The notes beneath the pieces were generated by a model, which saw only the letters and a program-made list of their open reading frames with translations, was not told where the DNA came from and did not search any database. Shown here one piece after another: positions 35,456 through 46,612 of a stretch of 64,000 nucleotides of DNA. The stretch spans positions 30,876,352 through 30,940,351 of the forward strand of contig CM066728.1 of the NCBI GenBank assembly GCA_033961575.1, in the 5' to 3' direction. The DNA comes from Aselliscus stoliczkanus (taxonomy: Eukaryota > Chordata > Mammalia > Chiroptera > Hipposideridae). Made by a program: the position numbers and the translations under genes. Positions within the stretch are counted from its first letter, which is position 1, and each line of letters opens with the position of its first letter.

Positions 35456-35685
35456 TGTTGATTACATGAAAAGCTATGATTAACAGTCTAAAGACACTCA
35501 TGGATAAAGCAGGTAGCACAAAAACACAGATTGTCAATATGAGCACAGAGATCAAAATTCTAAAAATGAACCAAAAAGAAATCTCTGAGCTTGAGAATAT
35601 CCGAATAAAAACCTCCAAAACTAAAAAGCAAAGAGGACAAAGACAAATAACAAAACAAAACAAAACAAAAAACAATAAAAAAAAA

Positions 35686-35694
35686 CCAGAGAGA

Positions 35695-35735
<41 letters not shown>

Positions 35736-36180
35736 GTTTCAGGTGTACAAAGCAATGCAATAGTTATCCTTTTCACCCCTTACAAAGTGACAACCGCCCT
35801 CCTCCATCACTGCCCCCCACCCCCGATATCATACATGACTATTACAAATCCATTGACTCAGTTCCCACACTATATTCCACATCCCATGACTATATAATTA
35901 TTAAATTATAGTTGACATATAATATTATTCAGCAGCAGCTTCAGATGTACAGTGCAGAAATCCAGCCTCTACACCGTCTATAAAGTGATCTCCCTAACAA
36001 GACATGAGTCTATCTGGTCCCCTAAAAAATATTTACATTATTGATTATATTCCCCAAACTGTCTTTTCTATCCCTGCAGCAATACTGTAGTTACCAATTA
36101 ATTTTGCCTCATCCCTTCCCCTTCTCCCTCATGCCTATCCCTTCCCATCTAGCAATCATCAGTTTCTCCCCCAGAGAGAA
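35686..36180 (-). mobile_element. 5'-truncated young L1 3' end nested in HAL1 relic
   Basis: The insert, 35696-36170, is flanked by the 10-bp duplication CCAGAGAGAA (35686-35695 and 36171-36180). On the plus strand it begins with a (TTA)n tract (the evolved poly(A) tail), then the two-module 3' UTR: TTTCAGGTGTACAAAGCAAT near 35738 and CTTCAGATGTACAGTGCAGA near 35940. It ends before any ORF2 sequence. It is the same subfamily as the full L1 at 27.8-34.1 kb. Confidence 0.93.
35697..35735. repeat. (TTA)n microsatellite (L1 tail)
   Basis: About 12-13 TTA units at the 3' end of the nested L1 fragment. The frames it opens (Tyr or Ile runs) are artefacts. Confidence 0.92.
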
Positions 36181-37850
36181 CATTGAAGAACAGCAGGACA
36201 ACTAAAAAATGTGTATAATACATATAGTGGAAATTCCAGAAAGAGAACAACAGAAAGGAACAGACGAAATATTTGAAAACTAGTAATAGAATTTTCCCCA
36301 AATTAATGTCATTACCAAAACACAGATCCAGAATCTCAAGAAACATAAAACAGAATAAATGCCAAAAATTCTACACTTAGGTATATATTAAAGCTATAAA
36401 ACATCAAAGATAAAGAAAAACTTGTGAAAAATCCCAGAGGAAATAAATGTCACATATAGAGGAGGAAATAAGAATTATATCCAACTTTTGCTTGAAAATC
36501 ATACAAGTAAGAAGAGAGTGGAATGAAATATTTACTTTGTTGGAACAAAACCCACCAACCTAGAATTGTGTACCCTGCAATATTATTCTTCAGAAATGAA
36601 GGTGTAATAAAGATTTTCTCAGATAAAATAAAATTAAGGGAATTTGTTGGCTTTGGTGATGACTTTTTTGATACAACACAAAAGCACAATCCTTAAAGAA
36701 AGAATTCATAAGCTGAACCTCATTAAATTAAATAATTCTGATCTATGAAAGACACTGTTAAGAGAATAAAAAGATAAGCCAGATATGGGGAGAAAATATT
36801 TGTAAAAGACATATCTGATAAAGGAATGTTATCCAAATTGTACAAAGAATCCTTAAAACTCTGCAGTAAGAAAACAAACAACCCAATTGAAAAATGGATC
36901 CACGACTCTGACACCTCACCAAAGATGATATAAAGATGATAACTAAGCATATGAAAAGATGCTTCACATCATATGTCATTAAGGAAATGCATGTTAAAAC
37001 AAAAGATATCTTTACACACTTATTAGAATGGAAAAAATACAAAACACAGACAACACCAAATTCAAGCAAGAATGTGGAGTACCAGAAACTCTGATTGCTG
37101 GTGGGAATGAAAAACGGTACATTCACTTTGGAAGACAATTTGGTGGTTTCTTAAAAAACTAAACATACTCTTACTATACAATCTAGCAATCATGCTCCTT
37201 GAATTTATCAAAAGGATTTAAAAACCGATGGCCACACAAAATCTTGCACATGTATGTTCATAGCAGCTTAATTCATAGTTGCCCAAACTTAGAAGAAACA
37301 TCTTTCAGTAGATGAATGGATAAACTGTAGTTCATATAGTAAACTGAACAATTTTCAATGATTTAAAAGAATGACCTATCAAGCCATGAATAGATATGGA
37401 AGAAACTTAAAATGCATATTTCTAAGAGAATGAAGGCAATCTGAAAAGGCTACATACTGTATGGTTCCAACTGTATGAGATCCTGGAAAGGTAAATCTAC
37501 GTAATCAGTAAAAAGCTGAGTGATCGCCAGTGGTTTGAGAGGAGGGAGGTATGAACAGAGGGAGCACTGAAGATTCTTAGGGAAGTGAAACTATTCTTTG
37601 TGATGCTATAATCATGGACACATTTCATCATACATTTGTCAAAACCCATGGATTTACAACACCAAGGTGGAGCTCCAATACATACTATGGACTTGAATGA
37701 TTATGATTTGTCAGTGTAGGTTCATCAGTTACAATTGTACCATCCTGATTGGTAATAGGGGAAGCTGTGGGTATATGGAAAATTTCTGTACCTTCCTCTC
37801 AACTTTCTTGTATACCAGAAACTGTTCTAAAATATAAAATCTATTACAAT

Positions 37851-40380
37851 ATATATATGTACATATATATGTATACATGTGTATATGCGTATAAGTCAGT
37901 GAGCATTAATTATTTTTACAGGCATCAAGATGGATGACTCATAAAGATATTATGGTAAAAAAAAACATATGTGTTTCAAAACCAGTAATTGAATCAAATG
38001 ATGGTAAAAGTAAGGCTATGGTAAACTTTGGAGGGGTGCCATATTATGGTAACACAAAGGAGGTTTCTGAATACTATCAATGTTCTATTTCTTTACCTGA
38101 GTGATGGTTTAATGGTTGTACTCACATTGTCAATATTTACTTATGTACCTATGAATTATGTATTTTATGTGCATATTGTATTTCACTTAACATGCTAAAT
38201 AATTATTTTGTATTTTTACCTTCATATTTTCTTAGGTTTATATGAGATTTTAAATGATTTAATTTCAGTAATAGGTGTATTTCCCTTTCTCTTTTCAATA
38301 AAACTCTATCACTAACTTTCTTACTTGACTGTTTTTATTTGAGAGTAAAATTTTGTGGAGGACCTCTCATGTTCTCTTTCACTTTTCATAATTCCACTGC
38401 TCCAGAAACACAACTGAAGTCTTGCAGGTGTATTGATAATGAATTGTTGAGCATTTTCATTATGCCTGGGTATTGATATTATAAAATACATTTACAAAAT
38501 ATAAGGTAAAGAAAACAGAAGCAAGGATTTTTCTTCCTAAATTTTCTCATTTTATCCTGGGTTTATTTTAGAAAACACAAAAGTCTCTTACACTAAAGAA
38601 GTCAATGTAATTTGTATTCATGAGGTTTTGTTGTTGTTTTTTTTAATGGTGAAATGGGTAAAGAAAAGAAAGAATATGATTAGATAATATTACAAATAAG
38701 GCTTGTAAATTTGTGGATGCTGAATTCAAAATGAAAAAGTTCATTAAGTAGTAAGAATCAGTGAAAAATATAATCTGATTTGGAATAAGTGGAACCATTT
38801 AAACACCTACATATAAGATGCAGATCACTCAAAGTGAATACAAGTAGGCTTGGCAATGTTAGCATATATATTACAATCTAGTAGGTAAAAAATAAAGCAC
38901 ACTAAAAAATTAATAAGGAAATAGGTGGAAAAATAGAGTAAGGAAATCATGCACTGAGGTCCTCTGATCTCATCTACATTGAAGCAAATGACAAAAGTCT
39001 GAAGAATATACAAAAGAAATTTCCAAGTAAAGATACAATGAAGTTTATTCAGTTTTAAGAAGAATAGTTTTGCCTTCTCAGAAAGGACTTGAGAGTAAAT
39101 TTACTGTTACAGAAAAAATAGGAAAATTTATGATGACCTTATTTATAACCTTTTTATGTGTGTATTTTTTTTAACTTTGTAAAAGGGTTAGATAATATTG
39201 ATTCCCCTGTGGGCTGAATAATTTGATCCAAATCGTCAAAGCATGCAATCAACCCTCTGGGGAGAAACAATCAATAGTCCAGCTCCCACCTGCCAAACTG
39301 TAACTTCTATTAACGTGATTTAGTTCACAGAAAGGAGTGGATAAGAGCACACAGACTTTACTTAATAGTGTGCGTTTTATTTACATCTAAGCCAACAGCA
39401 AGTGTGTAATGAATATTTTAAATTCTTATTTAATTTCATCACTGATGGACAATTTCTCAAGGTTTCTTCCTCTCCAGAAAAGAATAAATTGACTAGTGAG
39501 AGATTACCTTTTTTCTTCACAATCCATTATTTGGGGTTCTGGTTTGCTAATAAGATATGTACCATGAAGATTTTTGTATCCACCTTTAAAGAAGCTTTTG
39601 AAAGGTATTGAATATTATATTCTAGGTATGTTTCCATCTCTTAAAAGCCAAAAATTGATGTTGGAAATATTTCTTAGAATTTCAACAAATATATTTTTCA
39701 TAGTTTAAATAAGCCAAAATTGGCATATAATATGGGCATTAAGCAAACAGACATCCGTGAGTTCTATTTCAAGGTATTTGAAATTAATTGTTGAAGTTTG
39801 AAATAAATAAACATAAATATGTAAATAGATGTATTTACTTACATTCAGCCTTAAAAAAATCTTCATATATGATTTCTACTTTCTTATGTTTTTGGAAGCT
39901 ATTTTTTGTTTGCTTACATCTTGCAAAAAAGATTTTCTTAAGACTTTCTCTAAGTATTCTTGTATGCGTCTGATATGAGTTATAAGAAACTATTATTAAT
40001 ATTTTTATCTCTGCCACATGTGAATTCTTATTAACTTCAAAGGAAACTTTTACATATGGAAAATATACGTAACTATACAGCGGGAAATCACCTTCAGAGT
40101 TCAGATAAATGTTAACTATAGAAATTAATTCTAACCACAAAAACTAGTTCAGCCAGTTGTGGTTTATCAACGATAGGGGGAAAAATATGCATTATATATG
40201 TATTCATTTCTAGCTACAATTACTGCATTTGCTAAAGGTTGTCATACAGTATTGTATAGAATCTATCTAACAATAGTACTAACCTGCATGAAATTCTAAT
40301 AAACGGTAGTTTATCTCTATTGTCAGGCAGTCTTCTTATGCAGCCTCTAAGTCCTTTTAAACTGACCCTGTTTTTCTCAC
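37851..40380. other. Unassigned AT-rich DNA
   Basis: An alternating AT/GT patch at about 37850-37892 adjoins the HAL1-like 3' end. The rest is AT-rich with no recognisable gene. Confidence 0.4.
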
Positions 40381-40383
40381 TCT

Positions 40384-40540
40384 TTTTTTTTTTTTAATTG
40401 GGTGACAATGGTTAGTAAAATTACATAGGATTCAAGTGCACAATTCCATAATACATCATCTGATATCACATTGTGTGTTCACCACCCAGAGTCACCTCTT
40501 CCATCACCATATATTTGACCCCCTTTATCCTCAGTCTCAT
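40384..40540 (-). mobile_element. L1 3' UTR fragment, antisense
   Basis: Poly-T (40384-40396) followed by AATTGGGTGACAATGG, TTCAAGTGCACAATTCC, ATACATCATCTGATATC and GTGTGTTCACCACCCAGAGTC, phrases of mammalian L1 3' UTRs in antisense. Strongly 5'-truncated. Confidence 0.75.
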
Positions 40541-40689
40541 TTACTAAAACATTTACTAAAAACAAAACAAAACAAAACAAAAAAAATATTGACTACCTAC
40601 TCAGTAGTAGAACAGTGCCCAGCACATACAGGGTCTTAAAGCAATATTTTAGTTGAATGGGTAAGTGAATGAACAAATGAAGAAAGGAA

Positions 40690-41230
40690 GAAAAAGCATT
40701 ATGTTTCGGGATTGCTATTGGAGATACAAAGATCAAGCAGCCAGAAATCTAACGGGCAAATAGTTTATAAACTGGCAGATCAGATGTGATAAAAATGGAT
40801 ACACTGTAAATCAATACCTCAGGAGGTTCAGAGAAGAGAGAGCTCACTTCCAGCTCTGGGGTTCAGAGAAAACTTTATGGAAGATAAGGAGTTTAAGATT
40901 AGCATTGCTGCTGAGAAGATTCAGCCTGTGTGAGGAAAGAGTAAATAAAATTCCATGTAATGAGAAGGGACCGAATGAAACCAGGGAAGTCAGAAAGAAA
41001 AGGAAAGAACCTGCAAATAAATGATTCACTTAGGCGAGAACATGGGTTGGCCGTGAGAGTCAAGGATAAATAAAAGAAAGGTAAATATTTATCTATAGAT
41101 AAATAAGGTTATGTCTTACATCTCAAACAAAAAGGGTGGGATTTTATTCTGTAGTCAACAGAGAACCACTAAAATTTGGGGGTAGGGGGTAGATGGAGAG
41201 TTGTTGAAATGATAAGCTTCCACTGCTATG
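40690..41230 (+). repeat. Possible ancient LINE (L2/L3-like) relic
   Basis: Shows degenerate phrases in the order of an old mammalian repeat: ATTGGAGATACAAAGATCAAG, TGAGGAAAGAGTAAATAAAA, GGGTGGGATTTTATTCTG. I am not certain of the family. Confidence 0.35.
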
Positions 41231-41384
41231 AGGTTTATATGTTAAGTAAAGGGTAGTTTAACATTGTAACATCTAGTTGTAAAATACAGAGTTTAATTTT
41301 TAAAAATGGCAACTCTCAATTTGTTGCCATTTGCCATCAGGAGGCAAGATAAAGAAAAAGAAAAAAAGAACTAAAAGTCAAAGA

Positions 41385-41530
41385 CTTTTAAATCAGATTG
41401 AGACTTTGATTTAATCTTTGCCACTAATCAGTTCTGGGACATTGGATAAAATCATCCTGGAGCCCAATATGAATCTTTGTAAATGAGGGGATAAGGCACA
41501 TGATCTCCTAGGTTTTTTTCAATATATTCA
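41385..41530 (+). repeat. Possible MIR fragment
   Basis: GACTTTGATTTAATCTTTGCC...CAGTTCTGGGACATTGG...GTAAATGAGGGGATAA follows the MIR layout, diverged. Confidence 0.5.
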
Positions 41531-41878
41531 GTTTCCAAAATTCTATCATTATTCTCAGTCCATTATCTGAAAACATCATCTTGCTCTCTCCAACATTTTT
41601 CAAAAGGGACTGTAGAACCTCTGTGACTAGTCCTGAAATATGCCAAGGTTAAGTAGAAACTTCAGTTCCTTATTTTTGCATTCTATTCAGTTTGCAATGA
41701 CAAAGTTTTGAGTTAAACAATATATCTTATACCTACTTAGGATAAGGTAGTTTAAGACAATACACTTATTTCTTAGTTAGCATTGAATAAGTCACAATTC
41801 ATCATGCTCCCGATGGAATAATATACATAAAAATTCTAAGTTCTTTAAAATAAAAACTTATAAAACTATAAATACATA

Positions 41879-43191
41879 CAAGAGCTGACAATTAAGTTTG
41901 TGAACTCATCCTAGAAAAGTGCTACATACCTCACTGCTGAATATCACTATGGTCTCCTTCCAAGAACTCCCCTTGGGAAGCTATGAACCGATGCCAGTGC
42001 CTAGTCCACCCTTCAAAGCAATTTTGGAACTCTTTTTCTGGAATGGCCATCAGAGCTGTCATCATATTACCTTTGAGGCCTGAATGGCATCAAAATGTCT
42101 TCTTTTCAATATTTCCTGTATCTTCAGGTAAAGAAAGAAGTCATTGGTGGCCAGATCAGGTAAATAGAGAGGGTGTTTCAATACAGTTATTTGTTTACTG
42201 ACTAAAAACTCCCTTACACATAGTGGCATGTGAGCTGGTGCATTGTTGTGATGCAAGGGCCATGTATTGTTGGCGAAAAGTTCGGGTCCTCTAACTTTTT
42301 CTTGCAGCCTTTTCAGCACTTCCACATAGTAAACTTGGTTAACTGGTTGTCCAGTTGGTACAAATTCATAATGAATAATCCCTCTGATATCAAAAAAAGT
42401 TAGCAACATCATTTGACTGTTGATTTAGACTGACGGAACTCTTTTGGTCATGGAGAATTGGCTGACTTCCATTGTGCACTTTGATGCTTTGTTTCAGGGT
42501 CGTATTCATACACCCATGTTTCATCACCAGTGATGACACAGCCCAAAACATCATCTTGCCTCTCCAAAAGGTATTGGCCAACTTCACCTTTCCCTTGCTT
42601 TCGTTCATCCATGCGCTTCTTTGGGACCATTTTTGCACACACCTTTCTTATGCTGAGATTTTTCAGTTGAGATTTTCCTAACTGTTTCTGTATCAAGGTT
42701 TCCTTGATCTGCTATGTTTCCATAGTCAGCTGACAATTTTGATGCACAATTCGATGTATTTTTGCAATGTTTTCATCAGTTCTGCTCATTCCTGGCCATT
42801 TTGACTCTCTTCATCAGTGACATGTTCTCTTCCCTCAGAAAAACATTGAATCCGTTTTTGCACTGCCATTTTCTTCATGACATTGTCCCCATAAACTTGA
42901 ACTAACATGTTTCTGATTTCGCTTCCACTCTTGCCAAGTTCAACAAGAAATTTAATGTTTGTTTGTTGTTCTAATTCAAGCTCAGGCATTCTTGCAACGG
43001 CACACAAAATCACGCAACAAGAATAATGAACGCTACTCAGCAAGACACTGCTACTCATCAACACAGCTACATGAAAATACAGCTGTGAGACACTGATATA
43101 CCAAGATTATGAAAGTTTACCGAGCTGTTTGTACAGTGCTGCCAATGTAGGTGCACGGTGGCAAGTTTGTGAACGTTTTTGTCAGACCTCG
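41879..43191 (-). mobile_element. Mariner element A, full length (1,313 bp), TA-flanked
   Basis: TA at 41877-41878 and 43192-43193 bound the element. The left end is CAAGAGCTGACAATTAAGTT and the right end read inward on the minus strand is CGAGGTCTGACAAAAACGTT, so the inverted repeats of about 28 bp are diverged. The transposase pseudogene runs on the minus strand. This is a class II cut-and-paste transposon of the IS630-Tc1-mariner superfamily. Confidence 0.93.
41931..42989 (-). pseudogene. Mariner A transposase (DD34D), inactive
   Basis: Would encode a ~350-residue transposase. The N-terminal helix-turn-helix region starts MPELELEQQTNIKFLVELGK at 42989. The catalytic core shows GDETWVYEYDP (first Asp, near 42525) and then WPLHHNNAPAH, where mariners normally have HHDNAPAH: the second catalytic Asp is Asn (codon at 42245-42247). 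The third is present in YLPDLATNDFF, with the 34-residue spacing preserved. Several frameshifts separate the pieces (42062-42412, 42390-42696, 42786-42989). The native end appears to be a TGA at 41931-41933. Dead by both frameshift and active-site change. Confidence 0.92.
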
Positions 43192-43524
43192 TATATACAT
43201 TTTATGTCTCCGAGTGCTTTTATTTATGCAAATATAGTTTATGGTATTATAGGAATATTAAAATGGACTATTTTTCTCCATAGCTTTTTTTTTGGCAAAA
43301 AAGTAAAACTAAACAAATGTGTGTGTATATATAGACACACACACACACACATACTGGGGGTTCCAAAAATATGCATCCAAGTGGACAGTTTGGTCAACCT
43401 TGCTCAAGCAGTAGTTTGTCATAATCAGAAGTGCCTGTATGCTGACGGTAACCACTTTCAGCACCTCTTATAATTGCAAAAGTCAAACGTGATTTGTATT
43501 CACATTTTGTTATCTGTATATATT
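43192..43524. other. Unassigned spacer with short (CA)n
   Basis: A (CA)n of about 18 bp lies at 43335-43352. The sequence after it (TACTGGGGGTTCCAAAAATA to about 43510) has the flavour of another mariner-type terminus but I cannot demonstrate a partner end. Confidence 0.4.
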
Positions 43525-43531
43525 CAGTATT

Positions 43532-43585
<54 letters not shown>

Positions 43586-43592
43586 AATACTG
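43525..43592. repeat. 68-bp perfect palindrome with (TA)22 centre
   Basis: CAGTATTACAAA (43525-43536), then 22 TA units (43537-43580), then TTTGTAATACTG (43581-43592), the exact reverse complement of the left arm. The symmetry breaks at the next base on each side. It can extrude as a cruciform. Confidence 0.95.
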
Positions 43593-46175
43593 TATGATAA
43601 TTTAATGACTTCAGAATCCTTTTCCTTGACTGGAAGTGATAAACTGCAAATATTTGGGAAACGGTCTTAGTCACTTGGTAAGTTTTCAGAAAGTAGGAGT
43701 TGTTGTTAATTGCCCTTAATGCCTATATACATTGTATCATTTAGCATTGAATTTTTCATGGCCAGTTACAGAATGCTTTTGAATTAGATTGTAGACAAAA
43801 GGGCTCCTTGGAAGACATTTAATTTCATGTATTGCAGCAAGCCCACACATCAATTTGTAGAACTTTTTTTCTTAACTAACACGAACGAACACACATGACC
43901 TAAACTTTAATGGCAATGCACCTAAAAGTTGCCATTACTCTTTCCTTCTCCTGTATGCCTAATGCTTACTGATGGTCATCTTTATTAGTGAAAAGTTTTG
44001 ATGGATCAAGAGGCCAGTGTCCTTTGTTTTACCACCATCTTAAGAAGTTGCTTTCAGTGTTGTTGGTATACCTCGACATTTGAGGTTTGATAAGAAACAA
44101 CACATATTACTTTTTTATCTTAATTTCTTGTTTCCTAATAGAATGATTAAACTCTCTTCTGACTACAGACCTCGGAAAGAAAAAAAACAAACAGCAATTT
44201 TATGTTATTTCCTTCTAATATCACACTTATGGTAATATACTGAGCAAATCCCTTAACCTCTCAGGTCCTCTGTTTTTTTACGTTGCAAAATGGGTGTAAG
44301 GTATTTGACTTGCCTCCAAGGTACATCCTGTGGAACTCACTAGTTCATTATAATTCATTAAACTCATTTCCAAAATATAACATACCATAAAAATGCAAAA
44401 TATTATTAAAAATTCAAAGTGAGTTTTTTTCTCTGAATTTATTATCATGGTGCTCAAATGAATGCTAATAAAGTGAACTCTGTGGGAAACAAATTCAATT
44501 ATTCATGGGAATAATGTCTATAATGTGTTATTAGTGGATATCCTGGGCAACGTATTTTCACCTATTCATTATGATAGTGCCTGACAACACTCCTTCTCTG
44601 GGTAATGTGAAATGAGATGCTTTAGGCAGTTATTTCTTTTAACAACTCTTCTTCTGATATACAACTTTATACGAAAGTTTCTGCAATCTGTGTCAAACTG
44701 TCTTCAGGGAGCCCAATTCACCTGCATCAAACTTTCATATCCTCAAATGAATAGGAAGGGCTGGAAGGCGAGAGGAGTGCAGAGAAGGAAAAAGAAAGTG
44801 ACATAAATCAAGAGAGGTAAGTCAAACATATCCTAACAGGGCTGATTCATGACAAGGAAATGAAATGTACACTAAATGGGCAATTTACTTTTTCAGGAAA
44901 GAACCTTCCATATTCGGAATCTGTTGAAACTCTGAATAAAAAAACTGGCATTAGGAAGATGCTGTACTTATTAGATAAAAGTAAAGATGTTAAGAGTAAG
45001 CAAAATGGGACTGAGAAATAGGCCAATGAAAATAAAATAGTACATACACATATGAAGACAAACTTCCTATACTGGACAAATTATTTGTGAAATTCTTCAT
45101 AATTTATTGTTTCCTACATAAGCATTATTGATTATATGTGCAAAACCCACTACATTAGAGGCATATTTTTGGTATATTCATCCTGTTAAGCACAGAGATC
45201 CATACTTATAGAGTGATCCCAGATTTCTATTGTGATTTACTGGGGAGTTCATGAGTAAGAACGTCAGGTCTCTACTTAAGTGAAGGCTTCAAGAAGTCAA
45301 AAGCATTGGCTACTTGAAGGTATCTCCCTAAGGTTTGCCATTAGGAAGACATTTTTAATTGAACTTCAATTTTAACACCTTCCTTTGAGTAAAGACAGTT
45401 GTTACCACCAAAACCTACTGTTCCTTCACATATTGCTAGTAAGAGCCACTTAAAAGGTAGTGATTACCCAGACTAAGTTATTTCACTTAGAATTATTTTT
45501 TTAAAAATTATATGAATGAAGTTTTTCATAGCAACATTATTTATCAGGTTGAATTTGGAAAATATTCTTAATTTTTCAGTAGCACTTAATTAGGGTATTA
45601 TACAACCAGAAATACAACTGTAAGACCATGAAGAACTCTTAAAAGTAATAACTTAAGAATTTTAAAATAATACATATATACGTATATACATACTGCTCAA
45701 ATCTATAATTATACACATTCAAACATATGGAAATGGGAAAAGTAAAACTAGATTCTGCTTAGAAATGTAGACTATGGATGAATTTTAATTTCTGTGATGT
45801 TTAGAGTTTAACTCTCATGTTTTATAGGACAAAAACATTAAGACATTAAGTACCCACAAGAAAGAAAATTAAGGCATTAAGGAAAGACTCATTTTGTCCA
45901 TTAGTACAATGAGGTAAATGCATTATTATAATTGAAGACAGATGTGTTTGATTGCCAAGTAGAGAAAGTATAAAATTTAATTATATATTGAGTACCTAAA
46001 GTGTGTGAGCAAAACAGTGATTTATACTTTCATCTCCTTGAACTATCACAACAAGCTTAAATGATAATTGCTAGTCTTCTAATTTATATGTAAGGGAGTT
46101 AATACTAAAAGTAAGCCAAAAATTACTTGTTTAATGTCCAAAACATGGCAGAACAGAAATTCAAAATTCACACTG
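43593..46175. other. Unassigned DNA with a weak MIR fragment
   Basis: Around 44230-44335 AGCAAATCCCTTAACCTCTC and TTGCAAAATGGGTGTAAGG resemble a MIR core. Otherwise no gene or transposon recognised. Confidence 0.4.
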
Positions 46176-46612
46176 AGGCCTGGGGCTGGCCGAGTCGCAC
46201 ATTGATTAGGAGCTGGCTTGGGACCCCAGGGGCTTGGGTTTGGATCCCACATATGAGGGCCAGTGACACTGCCCTCTATAGCTGAGATAGTGAAAAACAG
46301 CTCCACCTGGAGCTGGGTTGCTGTGAGTCCCCGGGGACGGCATAGCTGCAGCCCCTTCTGCTGTGGCCTGCCATAGGTACAATGAGTGGCCGGCAGTCTG
46401 TGTGAGCTGCCAAGAGCCACTGTGAGCAGCCGTCCAGAGGCTGGCGACCGATCTGCCTCACTCAAGAAGAGCTCAATGACGATACCAACATGGGCCAGTG
46501 AAGCAATGTCCTCTACCACTAGACTGAAGAACAGAAGGACAGCAACTTGTCTGTCCCCCTTCCCTGGTTCCCTGGCACTGTTCCCTACCCCAATTCCCTG
46601 AATCATGTGCTT
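46176..46612 (+). mobile_element. Long form of tRNA-derived SINE, sense
   Basis: Starts GGGGCTGGCCGAGTCGCAC, with a degenerate B-box TGGGTTTGGATCCCAC. It reaches the shared GACACTGCCCTC at 46265-46276 but then continues for about 335 bp: TATAGCTGAGATAG, CAGCTCCACCTGGAGCTGGG, GAGTGGCCGGCAGTC, TGTCTGTCCCCCTTCC and an end near CCCAATTCCCTGAATCATG. The antisense frame of 175 codons across it is non-coding. Probable pol III retroposon whose long 3' body is not tRNA-related. Confidence 0.88.

Larger units (their letters stand above)
35456..37850 (+). mobile_element. HAL1/L1M-like relic, sense, interrupted by young L1 fragment
   Basis: The left part (to 35695) translates to ORF1-like coiled coil (KTLMDKAGSTKTQIVNMSTE, ending in Lys/Gln-rich residues). 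After the nested insert it resumes at 36181 with HAL1-like phrases such as GAAGAGAGTGGAATGAAATA and CCACCAACCTAGAATTGTG. It then enters an ORF2 C-terminal region (about 36720-37300, with AACCCAATTGAAAAATGG and TTGCTGGTGGGAATG) and a 3' UTR to about 37850. Many stops. Both parts share orientation, so they are one old element. Confidence 0.75.

Noticed and set aside
43350..43520. Third mariner-type element
   Set aside because: One end resembles a mariner terminus but no matching inverted end or TA duplication was found.
46079..46606. 175-codon minus-strand frame
   Set aside because: It covers the long SINE in antisense; the composition is GC-rich SINE sequence and the same frame is not kept in the other long copy.
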